DNA of 64,000 nucleotides, taken from Eutreptiella sp. 'Long Island Sound 2002' (lineage: Eukaryota; Euglenozoa; Euglenophyceae; Eutreptiales; Eutreptiaceae). The stretch is from positions 10,654,235-10,718,234 of the forward strand of contig OZ038382.1 of NCBI GenBank assembly GCA_964036045.1, read 5' to 3'. The notes under the pieces are model-generated. The model was not told the origin of the DNA. It did not search any database and saw nothing but the letters and a program-made list of their open reading frames with translations. Position 1 is the stretch's first letter. Each line of letters opens with the position of its first letter. This document shows positions 32,220 to 43,960 of this stretch, piece after piece. Both the position numbers and the translations under genes were made by a program.

Positions 32220-32771
32220 TAGCCGCACATGGGCTGGGCGCCGTGGGGGGGGGGGGTACCTTCCCCCTTCCAATGCATCCCTGCATGGGGGGTATACGAA
32301 AATTGCGTGGGGCTAGGGGGGGCATGTGGGCCGTAAACAGGTTCATGATGGGTCACATGGGCATCAGGAGCAAACAAGGAGTCACATCGGGGCCCTGGAG
32401 GGCACATGGAAGTCACACGGGCTCATGGGGGCACAGATCAGGGGAAAAGGACAGAGGCGGGTGACATGTATGGCGGAGGGGCTCCGAGGGCCACACCGGG
32501 CAAATGGGAAACCACGGGGGCATATATGAGCACGTCATGGCACAGCCATTGGGCAGCAGCGAGGCTGGACGGTCACCCTGTTTCGTGCGCTCAGGCAAAG
32601 AGGAGCACAAGGCGCCCCCAGTGCATGGTGTGCCCAGGGGGCGGGTGAAAGGAGCCACGTAGGGGCAGGGAAACGGGGGAGCGTCCTTTCTGGTTTCATG
32701 GGGCAAGGTGGTGCAGGTACGGTGCTCAGACGCGGGGTTTGCATGTAGGCGGCACGTGCGCACAGGCACAC
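32220..32771. other. Kelch gene intron
   Basis: A G run lies near 32247-32256. Nothing coding is supported between 31879 and 32771. Confidence 0.45.
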
Positions 32772-32921
32772 CTAAATCTACACTCCACATATCGTTGTGC
32801 CTTTGCCTCTTTGTGATACCCCCAAATATATACATCCTGCTGCCGTGCATCCAAACGGCATGATAACATCGTGGCATGGGGCCCGCGCCCTCTGTCTCGA
32901 TTCGATATCCCTTCAAAATAA
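32772..32921 (-). CDS. Kelch gene exon
   Basis: The acceptor is gccatttgctgcag and the donor TTAG|gtgtgcctg, phase 1 at both ends, 150 nt. The blade reads GAGPMPRCYHAVWMHGSRMY, then IFGGITKRQRHNDMWSVDL. Confidence 0.93.
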
Positions 32922-34522
32922 CTGCAGCAAATGGCACAGGTCCATCAGAGTCTTCACTATCAATCGCACGATCCAGTGCTGGCGTGCAATTTTACAGCGT
33001 GCTCGATGCTACTGACCACCGGTGCAACTAAGACGCGGAGAAGCGCAACGCATAAACGCATACAATACCCTTTCCTTTGCCATCATTTCCGTCGTCACTC
33101 CCCGAATTTGCTCCTGCGGGAGATAATGGACCCAGCAAAGAAGCTGAAGCAGGTCAGGGGGGATTTACAAGTAACACAGGACCCTCTCTTGAACGCAAGC
33201 GGCGCAATGGGGGTCCCCCTGAACTCTGGAGGAACCCTCTGCTTCCACAACAAACATGCAATGGTAAGGAGTATGGGTCTCAGTGCCCTCTGGATGCCCG
33301 ACCTACAAACTCGGAAAACGAGCTCCCTCTGAAATCCCCTCCGGAGGCTCGATCTACAAACTCGTAAAACGAGCTCCCTCTGAAATCCGAGGACGTGCAT
33401 GCTTGACCTGCCGCCTAGGCATGCATGTACCGCCGCTACGTACTGCAGCAATCTTGTTGCAGCAGATTGCTGGATTGCAGACTGCTTGGTCATCATGTCA
33501 GCCGAGTCTGGGCACCTGAAAGCCCGCATTCCACCGCTAAATCTGCCCAGACTGGCCTGCAACAGATATTGCCTGCAACAGGTGTTGTTTGCCCTTTCTT
33601 TTAGTATACTGCTGCATATTGCTGCGATGTTGACTTTTCATGCTACCGCGACTGCTGTCACACTGACTGAGAACACTTCACGACTGAATCATAATATTAA
33701 TGACGTTTTCATCCGCACTTGTGACCTGCACAAAGCAAGGGGCTTTCGCCGTATCCCCACGTCGTCCCTTCGATGCGCCCTGCACTTGGCCAGCCTTGTC
33801 ACATGCTCCTGGCGCACAAAATTACCTGCGTCAGCAACTGACACACGAAACACCACTCGCCTCCACTTGTTAGGTTTCCATGGCGATGTGACATTCGTCT
33901 AAATCACCAAAACCGTCAAGCAAACCACCCACCTCCTCTATCCCATTGGCCAAACAGCCAGAATCTGTGACAGCATCTTCAGGGGGGGGGGGCACGTGCG
34001 GTGGGTCAGAAACAATAAGAAGCAAAGAGTACAAGTATTACAAAAAAAATTGCCACAAATCAACGAGGTCGCAGTGCTTTGCCGCGCACAGGCACCTTGT
34101 GTTCTGCAAATGCTCTGTCCTCGAGCAAACACTAACTGCACACGAATGCCCCTCTTACAATCAAAATACTTGGTGTGGTCCTTTGCCTGTTGACGGGGCC
34201 GTCATTACCGACTGCTTGAATCGCGATGACGTTTGGGAGAGGGCGCCATTCTTATGGGCCGCAACAAATGCTGTAAAATGACTAAATTGCGCTCAGTGGG
34301 TTCTATGCCCTATGCGCCACGGGCACGGAAATTTTGGCGAGTCATGCCCTTGAAATGATCTATTTGCACGAGAGAATGGCATATCAACACCAGGACGGGA
34401 ACCTTGGCAGGGAAGGGGGCAGCAGGACAGATCTAGTGTGTGAGGTAGGAAGAGGGTGCGGAGGAGCACAAGGGGTGCGCGGCTCAAAGCTGCAGGGGTT
34501 GAGGAGATTTGCACAAATGTAC
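32922..34522. other. Kelch gene intron
   Basis: It contains a direct duplication at 33302-33390 (ctacaaactcgKaaaacgag followed by ctccctctgaaatcc, twice) and a G run at 33979-33988. No blade is visible. Confidence 0.5.
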
Positions 34523-34666
34523 CAAGATCGATGCAGTGCATATCGTCCAGATTCTCCCCGTTGAACCCTGCAAAGATGTACATTCTGTCGTTGTGCACCA
34601 CGGCTGAATGACCGGACCGGTAGCAAGGCGCGCCAGTCAAACCAACTTCCTCCCACTTCTCAGTTT
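34523..34666 (-). CDS. Kelch gene exon
   Basis: The acceptor is ccctttgcctttgcag and the donor CTTG|gtacatttg, phase 1 at both ends, 144 nt. The blade reads KWEEVGLTGAPCYRSGHSAV, then VHNDRMYIFAGFNGENLDDM, then HCIDL. Confidence 0.93.
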
Positions 34667-35339
34667 CTGCAAAGGCAAAGGGCAACGGCACACACCACCC
34701 CAGCGGAAGTGGATGCGAAAAGACCCTTGGGTACTGGTACAACTCCACAGCTTTGAAAACCCAACATAGGTCAGAAAAGAAGTGCCCACCCGTCTTTGTG
34801 TTGGAGTTGGTCTTTTGTGGTAGAGTTGGCCGTAGTAAGGACAGAGCCAGACGACAGACGAGACCTCTCTTTGCTTTGTTTGCTTGCAAAACATCATACT
34901 TACAACAATCCATAACAACCCTTCACACTGTGCCGGCCGTCAGTGGCCTCCCACCGCTAAAGGATTTCCCCCCAATTGCAATTGCCGTCGGTTACTGCCC
35001 GCTGTCGGCAAAACACGCAGTGACTGCTTTTTTGGGTTAGCTGTGCATCATCCGCCAGTATCCCGCAAACATTTCCATGCTTTCTTCCATCCAAAAGAAC
35101 GCACTCGATTTGGAAAACCACGCGCACACATTAGCATCTCATGCGCGCGCAAACGCATGCTTAGATGACTAGAAGAGGATGATATGGTGAAAATCTGGAG
35201 GGGCTGCAAGAATTCTAACAACGATGCCGGCCGGCGTTACGCCAGCTTTATCACTTTGCATTACTTTGTGCATCTCCCAGGGGTCATCACCAACAACAGG
35301 CCCCTGGACGATTCATGCCAAAGCATACCACCAAAAAGG
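34667..35339. other. Kelch gene intron, 5' of the minisatellite
   Basis: No blade and no repeat recognised. Confidence 0.4.
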
Positions 35340-36130
35340 CACTCTGCACCCGGCGCACAATGGTGCATGACCATTGTGCACCACCAATATAGTATTGTGC
35401 ACCCGATGCACAACGGTGCACGACCCTTGTGCACCACCAATCTTGCACTGTGCACCCGGTGCATGACCATTGTAAACCACCAACATAGCATTGTGCATCC
35501 GGTTCGCATGACTATTGTAAACCACCAATATAGCATTGTGCATCCGGTTCGCATGACTATTGTAAACCACCAATATAGCATTGTGCACCCGGTGCCTAAT
35601 GGTGCATGACCATTGTGCCCCACCAGTATAGCATTTTGCACCCGGTGCACAATGGGGCACGACCATTGTGTAGCACCACTATGGCATTTTGCACCCGGTG
35701 CACAATCGTGCACGACCATTGTGGACCACCAATATAGCGTTGTGCACACAGTGCACAAGGGTCCACGACCCTTGTGCCCCACCAATATAGTATTGTGCAA
35801 CTGGTGAACCATGGTGCACGACCAATGTGCACCACCAATATAGCATTCTGCACCCGGTGCACAATGGTGCACGACCATAGTGCACCACCAATATAGCATT
35901 GTGCACCCGGTGCACAATGGTGCACGACCATTGTGCACGACCAAAAAACCATTGTGCACCTGTTGCACAATGGTGAAGGATCATTGTGCACCACCATTAT
36001 AGTATTGTGGACCCGGTGCACAATGATGCATGACCATTGTGCCCCACCAATATAGCGTTGTGCACACAGTGCACAATGGTGCACGACCCTTGTGCACCAC
36101 CAATATAGCATTGTGCACCCGGTGCACGTT
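35340..36130. repeat. Dyad-rich minisatellite, block 1
   Basis: About 14 units of about 55 bp: cacccggtgcacaatggtgc, acgaccattgtgcaccacca, atatagcattgtg. Within each unit, caatggtgcacgaccattg is a near-perfect inverted repeat, so single strands can fold into a hairpin per unit. The array sits in a kelch-gene intron. All long frames across it are repeat artefacts. Confidence 0.95.
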
Positions 36131-36326
36131 GTTAGCAGGTTCTAGGGCGGTTTAGGGGGAAAAAACGCTGAGTTTGGCCCTAAATTGCAGATTTTGAAAT
36201 GATGGTCCGGCACTTGCGACGCCCGTTCCCGGTCGTCACCGGTGACTTTCTGGCTCATACTTTGTGTGGTCGTCCCTCCCCTCACACCCATAGGTAGCAT
36301 CCACCGAAATTTTGGCCGAATCCGAA

Positions 36327-36415
36327 GCACCAATGGTGCACAACCATTGTGCACGACAAAAACACCATTGTGCACCCGTTGCACAATGGTGAAGGATCAT
36401 TGTGCACCACCATTG
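36327..36415. repeat. Dyad-rich minisatellite, block 2
   Basis: Two diverged units of the same family, separated from block 1 by about 190 bp of unrelated sequence. Confidence 0.85.
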
Positions 36416-36455
36416 GAGCTTACCCATGTCACGGCACGTGCCGCGGCACACTTTC

Positions 36456-36650
36456 CGATGGTCTCCCCCCCCTCCCCCCCCCCCCCCTCCGTGTCATGGT
36501 GGCACGGCCGGCACAGGTGACACAAGTGCCGATCACCCTCACACAACACGACACAGCGGCGGCCCTGTGTGACACGACACACCCTATGTGGTGGCACTGT
36601 GGCATGGCACGGCCGGAGCCCCCCCCCCCCCCTGCCGTGGCTGGGTAAAC
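36456..36650. other. Poly-C-bounded insert within the minisatellite
   Basis: A segment of about 170 bp (catggtggcacggccggcac ... ggcatggcacggccgg) has C runs on both sides (about 36467-36487 and 36620-36633) and its own imperfect inverted repeat (ggcacggccgg). The minisatellite units resume after it. Confidence 0.6.
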
Positions 36651-36651
36651 T

Positions 36652-36990
36652 CCATTATAGTATTGTGCACCCGGTGCACAATGGTGCAGGACGATTGTGC
36701 ACCACCAATTTTGCATTGTGCCCCTGGTGGACAATGGTGCACGACCATTGCGCACCACCAATCTCATAGTGCACTTGGTGCACAATGGTGCACGACCATT
36801 GTGCACGACCAGAAAACCATGGTGCACCCGTTGCACAATGGTGAAGGATCATTATGCACCACCATTATAGCATTGTGCACCCCGTGCACAATGGTGCAGG
36901 CACCCCAATTTTGCATTGTGCACCCGGTGGACAATGGTTCACGACCGTTGCGCACCACCAGCATAGAATTGTGCACTACTAGCACATATG
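36652..36990. repeat. Dyad-rich minisatellite, block 3
   Basis: About six units of the same family. Some have truncated centres. Confidence 0.9.
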
Positions 36991-37740
36991 CTTGCACTTT
37001 GTAAAACCAAGACTGGCGCTCTGAGCCAACCCTCCGCCTCATACGAAAGGTGCATTGTCCAGAATGACGATGAATGGCGGAGTGTGTAAGCGATTTAAAA
37101 ATTGATTTTGCTTTATCCTCAAGCTTGGTGTCACACGTCAACTGGTGGTATATTGGGCCCTCAACTTAGACACACAGCATAAGAAGAAGACCACAACAAT
37201 TGTTTCTGTGTGACAAGTCAGTACAACGCAATGGATATTGCATGCATTGTGTTCGGGTATGCATTCGTATATTCGAGGAGCGATTTGGCCATCGGGTTAT
37301 AGAGTAGCCTCAATATGTCCCAATCCCTTCATCAGCACTGGACTTATGTGTCCATCCCGTCCTTACCCATCATTGTGTGTTGCCCATGTCAACCCATGTC
37401 AATTTGCAACGCATGCGTTCGGGAACCAACACCGGAAAGCGCGTGTGCATGTGCCAACCACGAGGGGAAGAACAAAACACTAGTCAATTGTCACGTTTCG
37501 ATGCACGTGGGTGCTCACCGCACTAATGTGGGAAATATAACACAGGCCAGGGGTTCTGGATCACCAAATGTTACCCATCAGTGGTGCACAGCATTTTGCC
37601 AGTTGTTTCTGGGGTTCACTGTGGGTGCAGTGAGGCAGTTTGCTCCAGCAAGGCCCTGTAGTGGGACCTAGATAGTCATGTCTTTCCGGCGTTCAGCATG
37701 TGCTTCACCAGGGCCCTTTGGTACAAGCCCTCTCACATAC
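36991..37740. other. Kelch gene intron, between minisatellite and exon
   Basis: Nothing recognisable. Confidence 0.4.
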
Positions 37741-37887
37741 CCATATTCATCTTCCACAAGTCTCGTAGGACAACGTCCCCACCTCGATAACCCGCAAACA
37801 CATACATCCACCCGTGGTGCACGGCCGTGGCATGATTGCACCGCTGCAACATTGCAGGGCTCTCCATGTCCCTCCACGTCTTGGTTG
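37741..37887 (-). CDS. Kelch gene exon (short)
   Basis: The acceptor is gtattcttatcaaag and the donor ATGG|gtatgtgag, phase 1 at both ends, 147 nt. The blade reads TWRDMESPAMLQRCNHATAV, then HHGWMYVFAGYRGGDVVLRD, then LWKMNM. It is too short to stand out as an open frame and was found by translating between splice sites. Confidence 0.9.
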
Positions 37888-38758
37888 CTTTGATAAGAAT
37901 ACACAAAAACGAGCGGGATGGATTTTATCGGGGATAGCACGTGTCCTCGAACTCTTGCATTTCATTCACACATTTGCGACATGAAGAACCTTACCCTTGG
38001 CCCTGGGCACCCGGACGCGGGCATGACATACCCAAAGCTTGAAAATACTCCCTTTCGAACATGTAAACACCCCACAGTGGAGCATATATTCCCAACACCA
38101 CAATGCGACCTACCCCCCCCCCCTTGTGACAGAAGATCCGGGTCTCTTAATTATTTTTTGACCCGCAGCCAAAGCCCCGGGTCTCTTAGAGTGTACTTTC
38201 CAAGTGGGGCTCTTACATTGTAGTTTGGGGATCTGTTGTGACCTACCTTCAAACTCACGGAAACAAGCCGCATCCAACGAGCCCACTTTGATTCATTTTC
38301 ATTTTTCAACCGAAAAAAGGGCTCTTCCTTATGTGGCGACATCATGACATCATTGCATTACAACATGGATTGGTGAAACATTGGGCAAGGACAATGCTCC
38401 TTCTCTGTTGTTTTTTGAATGGGGCTTTTTGTAATTTTTTTTATTTCTCACTCCGTTTATTTCCTATTATATTTTTTACTCTTTCCAAAAAACTCATCGT
38501 GGCTACCAATTGTAATTGGTGCGATGGGAGGGTTGCGGGGAAGAAGATGACCCTTGGGAGCCACTTGCGCACTTGATAGGTTGTCGTAGAACGTCTTTTG
38601 CTGGTGGATCTACTGTCACGGGGGGGGGGGGGGCGCCGCATTCAACTCTCCGTACACTCGGATGCGAGTGAGGTTGGGGTGTTCCATTCAAGGTGCAGTG
38701 CATAAGAATATGCCACGTCGTTTACTTGTTGCACGAGGGTTGGCGCCACATGGCATAC
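37888..38758. other. Kelch gene intron
   Basis: It contains a G run at 38620-38632. No coding is supported. Confidence 0.45.
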
Positions 38759-38902
38759 CGAGGCTAAATATTGCACCGTCGCTCAAGGTGTGTTCGAAGT
38801 CCATGCCCCCAAAGACATACAAATGGTTGTGCCAAGCAACGCATGTGTGCATAAATCTGGGCTTTATTTCCCCATCGGATACACACGACCATTGCCGAGT
38901 AC
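38759..38902 (-). CDS. Kelch gene exon
   Basis: The acceptor is cctcaccatttttag and the donor CTCG|gtatgccat, phase 1 at both ends, 144 nt. The blade reads QWSCVSDGEIKPRFMHTCVA, then WHNHLYVFGGMDFEHTLSDG, then AIFSL. Confidence 0.92.
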
Positions 38903-39201
38903 CTAAAAATGGTGAGGAGGCCTCATGGATTTCCACGGCGCGCTTGACATGAAGGCTTGTAGTCCCTCCATTCCTCGAATGGAATGAATAAAAGATCAAA
39001 CAAACGGTTGTCACGAACGGTGCCACGTGGGCCCGCAAACTTTGAAAAGCAAGTGCAAAGCCGAATAAAAGAAAAGAGGAAGCAAGCACTCGTTCTTCAT
39101 CCGGGAGATATCCCCTCCTTGCCCAACCTTGGTGCGCAACGTCTCCGATGTCACGGCCACAAGTGGGATTGCGCCGAATATTGTCTCGAGATGTTGCACA
39201 C

Positions 39202-39351
39202 CTAAATTGAAGGCCCATATGTCGTTTAAATACTTTTTCCCAGAATAACCGCAAACGACGTAAATGATGTTGTCGACTAGGACCATCGTATGACCGTTGC
39301 GGGCCACAGGCTTGACGTCGGAGCACTCCACTTTTTCGAACATGCCAGTGT
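39202..39351 (-). CDS. Kelch gene exon
   Basis: The acceptor is tatcctatgttttgtag and the donor TTAG|gtgtgcaac, phase 1 at both ends, 150 nt. The blade reads EKVECSDVKPVARNGHTMVL, then VDNIIYVVCGYSGKKYLNDI, then WAFNL. Confidence 0.92.
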
Positions 39352-39487
39352 CTACAAAACATAGGATAACGCAGAGTAGCATTCGCAAAAGCATAGGTTA
39401 GCTTCCATGAGTGCAAGGATATGTGCAACGATGGCATAATACTTCCGCGACAGCGAAGATTCGATGCAACACTAAGATCATACCCGG

Positions 39488-39740
39488 CTGACATTTGTAC
39501 ATGGTGTCAAAATATTCAAAGCCATCTCCATTACCTCCAAAGAAATAGAAGTGATCTTCATTTGAAACTGTTTTGCAACCCGACACCTAAGTGTGATAGG
39601 GCTCCACTTAATGAGGCAAATTTGTAGGTGACGCCGTGTCGAAGGTATGCCTAAAAGAGAGAGACCTGAGGAGGTACGTCGCCTTGTAGTGCAATAGGTC
39701 GCCATTCCACCATGTCGCGAAGGACCGGTTGGCTAAAGAA
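39488..39740 (-). pseudogene. Kelch exon with interrupted frame
   Basis: Read on minus after the acceptor caatttttctttag, one frame gives VEWRPIALQGDVPP, the opening of a kelch blade. After a stop the same frame gives LRHGVTYKFASLSGALSHLG. One base of shift then gives CKTVSNEDHFYFFGGNGDG and FEYFDTMYKCQP, with donor CCGG|gtatgatc in phase 1. The stop lies in gtctctctcttttag, which looks like a 15-base intron in phase 0, but one that short would be exceptional. Either the exon is damaged (or holds assembly errors), or splicing here is unusual. The phase-1 donor fits the other kelch exons. Confidence 0.55.
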
Positions 39741-39759
39741 AAATTGAGACGGCAAGCTT

Positions 39760-40014
39760 TTGACACTTGAGAACCAAAACCAATCACCGCGAACCGTGTC
39801 TAAGAGAGCTAGTTTCGCCGACATTCGCGTACAAGTCACCCGAAACGAGCGGACATGGCGTCAATACTTTCGCCAAATCCAAAGAGACCACAAGCTTGCT
39901 CACTTCCCGACCCTTAGACAAACACTTTTGATGTCCGAGCTGCGGGCTCCAAAAAACGGCCGGCATTTTAAGAAGCAAAAAGTGAGGAGGCGGCGCAGGG
40001 TGTTGGAGGATTGA
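39760..40014 (+). CDS. Hypothetical basic open frame
   Basis: An 84-codon frame, VSKRASFADIRVQVTRNERT, then WRQYFRQIQRDHKLAHFPTL, ending KKQKVRRRRRVLED. It is strongly basic and protein-like, but without a clear start or family. It lies antisense to the region where the kelch gene's 5' exons should be. It may be chance. Confidence 0.2.
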   Translation: MTLENQNQSPRTVSKRASFADIRVQVTRNERTWRQYFRQIQRDHKLAHFPTLRQTLLMSELRAPKNGRHFKKQKVRRRRRVLED

Positions 40015-40033
40015 GCACAGCCATAATGGTTTG

Positions 40034-40540
40034 TTAACAAACAAATGATTCAAGGTTGAGTTGCTTTGATGAAGTAACACCCATGCTTAGCTCCCCGTTG
40101 TTGCAGGTAGATTGTGACCTCCTGGGGCTTGAGTAGTTGAAATCATAAAGTATGGCGGGTCGTGCGGCCGTTTCGGCCGTTTTGATCATGCGCGTGCGCT
40201 CCTCCGGGAAAGGTCCGATTACCTTGGTTCCAATCCAAAAAGCAATTTGGCGCTTCGCGGCTTCGCGAATTAGAAACTTACGAGGCAGATTTTTTCCAGA
40301 AGCAGAAACTACCGAATCCGAGAGACAAGAAGGGAATGCATACAAGAAGGGACAAATATGGGTACCATTAATCGTTCGATTCAAATACACCGACTGTGAG
40401 TGCCGGAAACAGTCATTCTCGTTCGAACGAAAGCCGGTGCTCACAGAACATATGTCATAGGACCCAGTCAACACACGCGCAAAGTCGGAAATGATAGAAA
40501 AAAATTCCGACGCCCTCTCCTCCACGGCAGTTGAAGTCAA
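40034..40540 (-). CDS. Hypothetical exon, unrecognised
   Basis: Within a 168-codon frame the stretch GKNLPRKFLIREAAKRQIAF, then WIGTKVIGPFPEERTRMIKT, then AETAARPAILYDFNYSSP looks protein-like. A possible donor (ACCAAG|gtaatcgg) lies inside. It could be a 5' exon of the kelch gene or of an unrelated element, but it shows no kelch pattern. Confidence 0.25.
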   Translation of the reverse strand: MTSTAVEERASEFFSIISDFARVLTGSYDICSVSTGFRSNENDCFRHSQSVYLNRTINGTHICPFLYAFPSCLSDSVVSASGKNLPRKFLIREAAKRQIAFWIGTKVIGPFPEERTRMIKTAETAARPAILYDFNYSSPRRSQSTCNNGELSMGVTSSKQLNLESFVC

Positions 40541-42956
40541 ATTCGCTTACTTTGCCTTGATTGCATGTCGCACGGCTACAGGGTCATGGTAATTAAAAAA
40601 AAGGAGGAAACCGCAACGAATAGGGGTATGTCAGACCCAACTATTGTGGCAATAAATGTGTGGCAAAGTAGTATTCAATGGAAAAACACCCGCAAAGAGA
40701 GACCCAAGGGTAATTTAGGGTTGAACAACCATGCATTTCACGAAATGTGGCACATGTGCGTGGGTGTTGGATTTTGACCTCCAACTTTGGGGCAAAAGGA
40801 CCCACGGTCATAGGCTACGTTTTGGTCCTAACAGATTCACGTACGCCCAGACACCCGGGTTGATGTTGATTTTGCACCCGGTGAAGTCCCTAAAAGGATT
40901 TATGGAAACATGATGGAATTTCTGGCTAGGGCATGGGCAAATGCTTTTATTTTGGAATATTTTGTAGCTCAGACTTGTTCTATGGTTGGGAATAGTTCGT
41001 ATTGTGCTGATTTTCTTGTTTGGAAGGATTTTGCTAGCAGGACATATACCTTGCAAAGGAACATCGGTTGACCATCCGTTTTTGTCAAAAATTGGCATCT
41101 CAAGTGCAATATCTTGGATTTTTGCACGTTTTGGGACACTCAATGGGACAAGGTAGTATTGTCTTGCATTCGTACTTGGTGTCGAGGAGTCGCCACCCAT
41201 TTGCTTTTCCTTACTAACATTCCGTGGTTTGAGAAGGGAGAAGGCTCTTGTATCAATTGTAACCAAAGGAGTTGTGCGGCTTTGTGCTTGCGAGGTGGAA
41301 AAGGCGCGAAAAAGACCAAATTGCAATTCTCAAGGACAAAGGAGAATGGAAAGTGTGGGGACTTTAAGATTTTCTACTCTTCTAGGTTCAAAAAACAAAT
41401 TTGCAACGACGCAAAATGAGAGAACTTCCACACTTTTAGGTTGTTTCCCACTTTTGTGGGAGTGGTGGGGGAGTGAAATATCAACCAAGTGCCGCGGAAG
41501 GCCAAAATCAAATGCGGGTGGAGGGTCACTTGAAAATGCAAATGTTTGTTAAACATCATGAGGTCGTGAATGAAAGTGCTCTTGAGCAATCATGAAACAT
41601 GATTGACTCGCCAAGAATGCTGTCAATTGAGGTCGTACACTTAGGGCCCCTGACTTTCTTTTTATGAAAGTGATGCATGACAAGAACGCAATGGGGGTTG
41701 GGTGATTGTCAATGGGTGGTGGGTAGAGAAAAGCAAAGATTGTGAGAATACCCAATCCTCAAGGAAGACAATGCAACGTTCGTAGCAAGGGCGCTAGCTC
41801 CAAGCAGCTAGCAACCATGCATGTGAAGGTGCTGTTTCTCGCTATGTTGCGGATCTACATTGCGTGCTTGTGCATCCTCGGCAACGAAACGCTCAAAGAT
41901 GGGAACAGAACAACTTGAACAAGCACCGAAGCATTCTTTGAACAACATGGGACACCTCTCTCGCAACAGGTGTAGTGTGCTCCTTTAGTTCATGTGTGTC
42001 GGAGGAACATTCAACAATCCCAATGGCAAACCTCAATCGAGGTGGCTGCGAGACAAACCAACTCATTTTTTATGGAGCCCGTTTTTGCTTGCATGCATTG
42101 ATGGGGACCCCGTTGTGCTTGCATTTGCAACGCGCCATTTAAATAAAGGGTGACCTCAAATTGGCACGCTAGCCAACGGGTGCAAGGCCCAGACCGTCTA
42201 GGTATATCTTCAGTAAACCCGTCGTTGCGTCAACGGCGGTTCCACTAGGTAATGGTTCCAACAGGCAAAGCAAAAAACGCCCAATGGCTGTTTCCCCATA
42301 GCCACGATGAGCACGTGGATGTATGTATGAATTCGATAAAGGAAAAGAAGAACCAACACTTCGTAGTGTTCCATATGGGCCACTTACAAGAAGAGCACAA
42401 TCAAAACCAAGATCATACATACTTTGGACATTAGGGCATACAATACCACCTTGCCCAAACGGACGCTTAGACCCCGCTTGGGCCCCACTATCAGTGCCCG
42501 CTTTGCACTGTTGGGCTAGTCCACCAAGCCCATACGTGCTCCAAAATGGGTTCCAGGGTCCAACGTTAAAAATGATTCCGTACAAGTAGTTCCTAGTCAA
42601 ATCGGGATCCTTGCAGAAGTAGTGTTCAGCCTATTTTGACCGTAGTGACCCGTTTGGCCCTCCTAAAGTGGCAAATCCACTCCAAAATGGGCTATTTGGG
42701 ACAATAATTGGGCCACAAATAGGTAGAACGTGTTGGTTTCCAAAAATATCAAACAAATGTGCCCACTTTACATGGCTTGTTTTAGCCCCATTGACCCTTT
42801 TGGGGCCCAAAAACGCATGAAAATGGATGAAAATGGATGCTCAAATGGGTTCAATGATCCACTAAGCGATCCCATTGAGCCATTGTGAGTCATATTGACC
42901 CATTTTGACGCACAGAAGGTCCTCAAAGGTTCTCAACGCAAAGGGGTCTAATGGAG

Positions 42957-43002
<46 letters not shown>

Positions 43003-43960
43003 GCAACTTGAAAGTACCACTATGCACACGTTTTTGTGCAGGTTGTTAACTCACATTCCATAAGACACCAGAATTTCCAATAGTGTCTTTCGCAACTACA
43101 CATACCGCAAGGCTAAGATCATGCGGATGGTTGATGTGGAGAAGTCATCGCACTATTAACGAGCAATCCCTCCGTATGAGAAGTACATATCAATGACATG
43201 AAGGAAATTGCTCACGAAATCATGCTAGGCCTCGACGCCAAACAACGACAACGTACAACGTGAGATGCCTTAAATCGGAGCCTTCATGACAAGGTGCACA
43301 ATGTCACAATGGCTAAAATTCATGACCCATATTGCTAAAATCACCTAGTCATAGAAGCGTGATTGGCAAATTAATTTTAACTTGTCAACGAATGCAGCAT
43401 TTATCCAACGTTGATCCATTCGCCGACAAGTTGAAGCTGAGAGCACGGTGAATATTGGGGGCACAAACATCATTCACCTCCTTAGACAAACATATTACAC
43501 CCCCCATGTGGCTGATGCTTTGACCCGAATGGAATATTGGAAGAGCGGGTTTTTTAGGTAACCGTTGCCTGTGTGCATTGCGTTTCACACTCAATCAAAG
43601 AGAGAGTTGAAGAATGAATGGAACCGGGCTGACGATGGATACGGGTCCCATCAGATTCGTAAAAAGCATTTGTCCCCAACCAATTTCCGAAGTCTACCTA
43701 CGGTGTGTCGGACACCTGTGGCAGTGATATTCACCCTCCAAACGAATGATATTTATCACCTCAATCCGTTGTATCGCCGGTACTCTCCAAACGTTGTTCT
43801 TTTGTATCTAAACCGGGTGCATAACCGGGTAGGGATCCGATATTGACTCTTTGCAAACATGGTGTGTTGCTCCAAAGGCAAATGCATTTTAGGGCTTAGG
43901 GTTCTTCAGACTTGATGATCATCTGATGAGTTTGTGTTGGTGCTGAGCGTGCTCGTGTAA
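40541..43960. other. Spacer, AT-richer, no recognised gene
   Basis: Open frames at 40808-41326 (minus), 41114-41552 (plus) and 42169-42600 (minus) have no family motif. A (CA)20 run lies at 42960-43000. Base composition is visibly more AT-rich than in the first 37 kb. Confidence 0.45.
42960..43000. repeat. CA microsatellite
   Basis: An uninterrupted (CA)20 run. Confidence 0.95.

Larger units (their letters stand above)
26393..39740 (-). other. Kelch-repeat gene, whole span
   Basis: Eleven segments on the minus strand each encode a kelch blade, and the exon 31531-31878 encodes two. In all ten intact exons both ends can be read, and every junction is phase 1, with GT donors and AG acceptors. 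All exons are therefore symmetric 1-1 and can be duplicated or lost without breaking frame. Blades follow the kelch pattern R-x-x-H-(T/S)-x-(V/A), then (L/M)-Y-x-(F/V)-(G/A)-G, then a final D-L-W-x-(M/F)-(D/N). The gene covers at least 13 kb with large introns that hold minisatellites. The 5' end was not found and lies above 39.35 kb. Known kelch proteins of this plain type form beta-propellers that bind partner proteins. No BTB or F-box was seen in the exons found. Confidence 0.85.

Noticed and set aside
35261-36111. Long minus-strand open frames of 117-235 codons
   Set aside because: They are translations of the 55-bp minisatellite (repeated V-H-N-G-R-A-P-L-C-T-G-C) and have no independent support.
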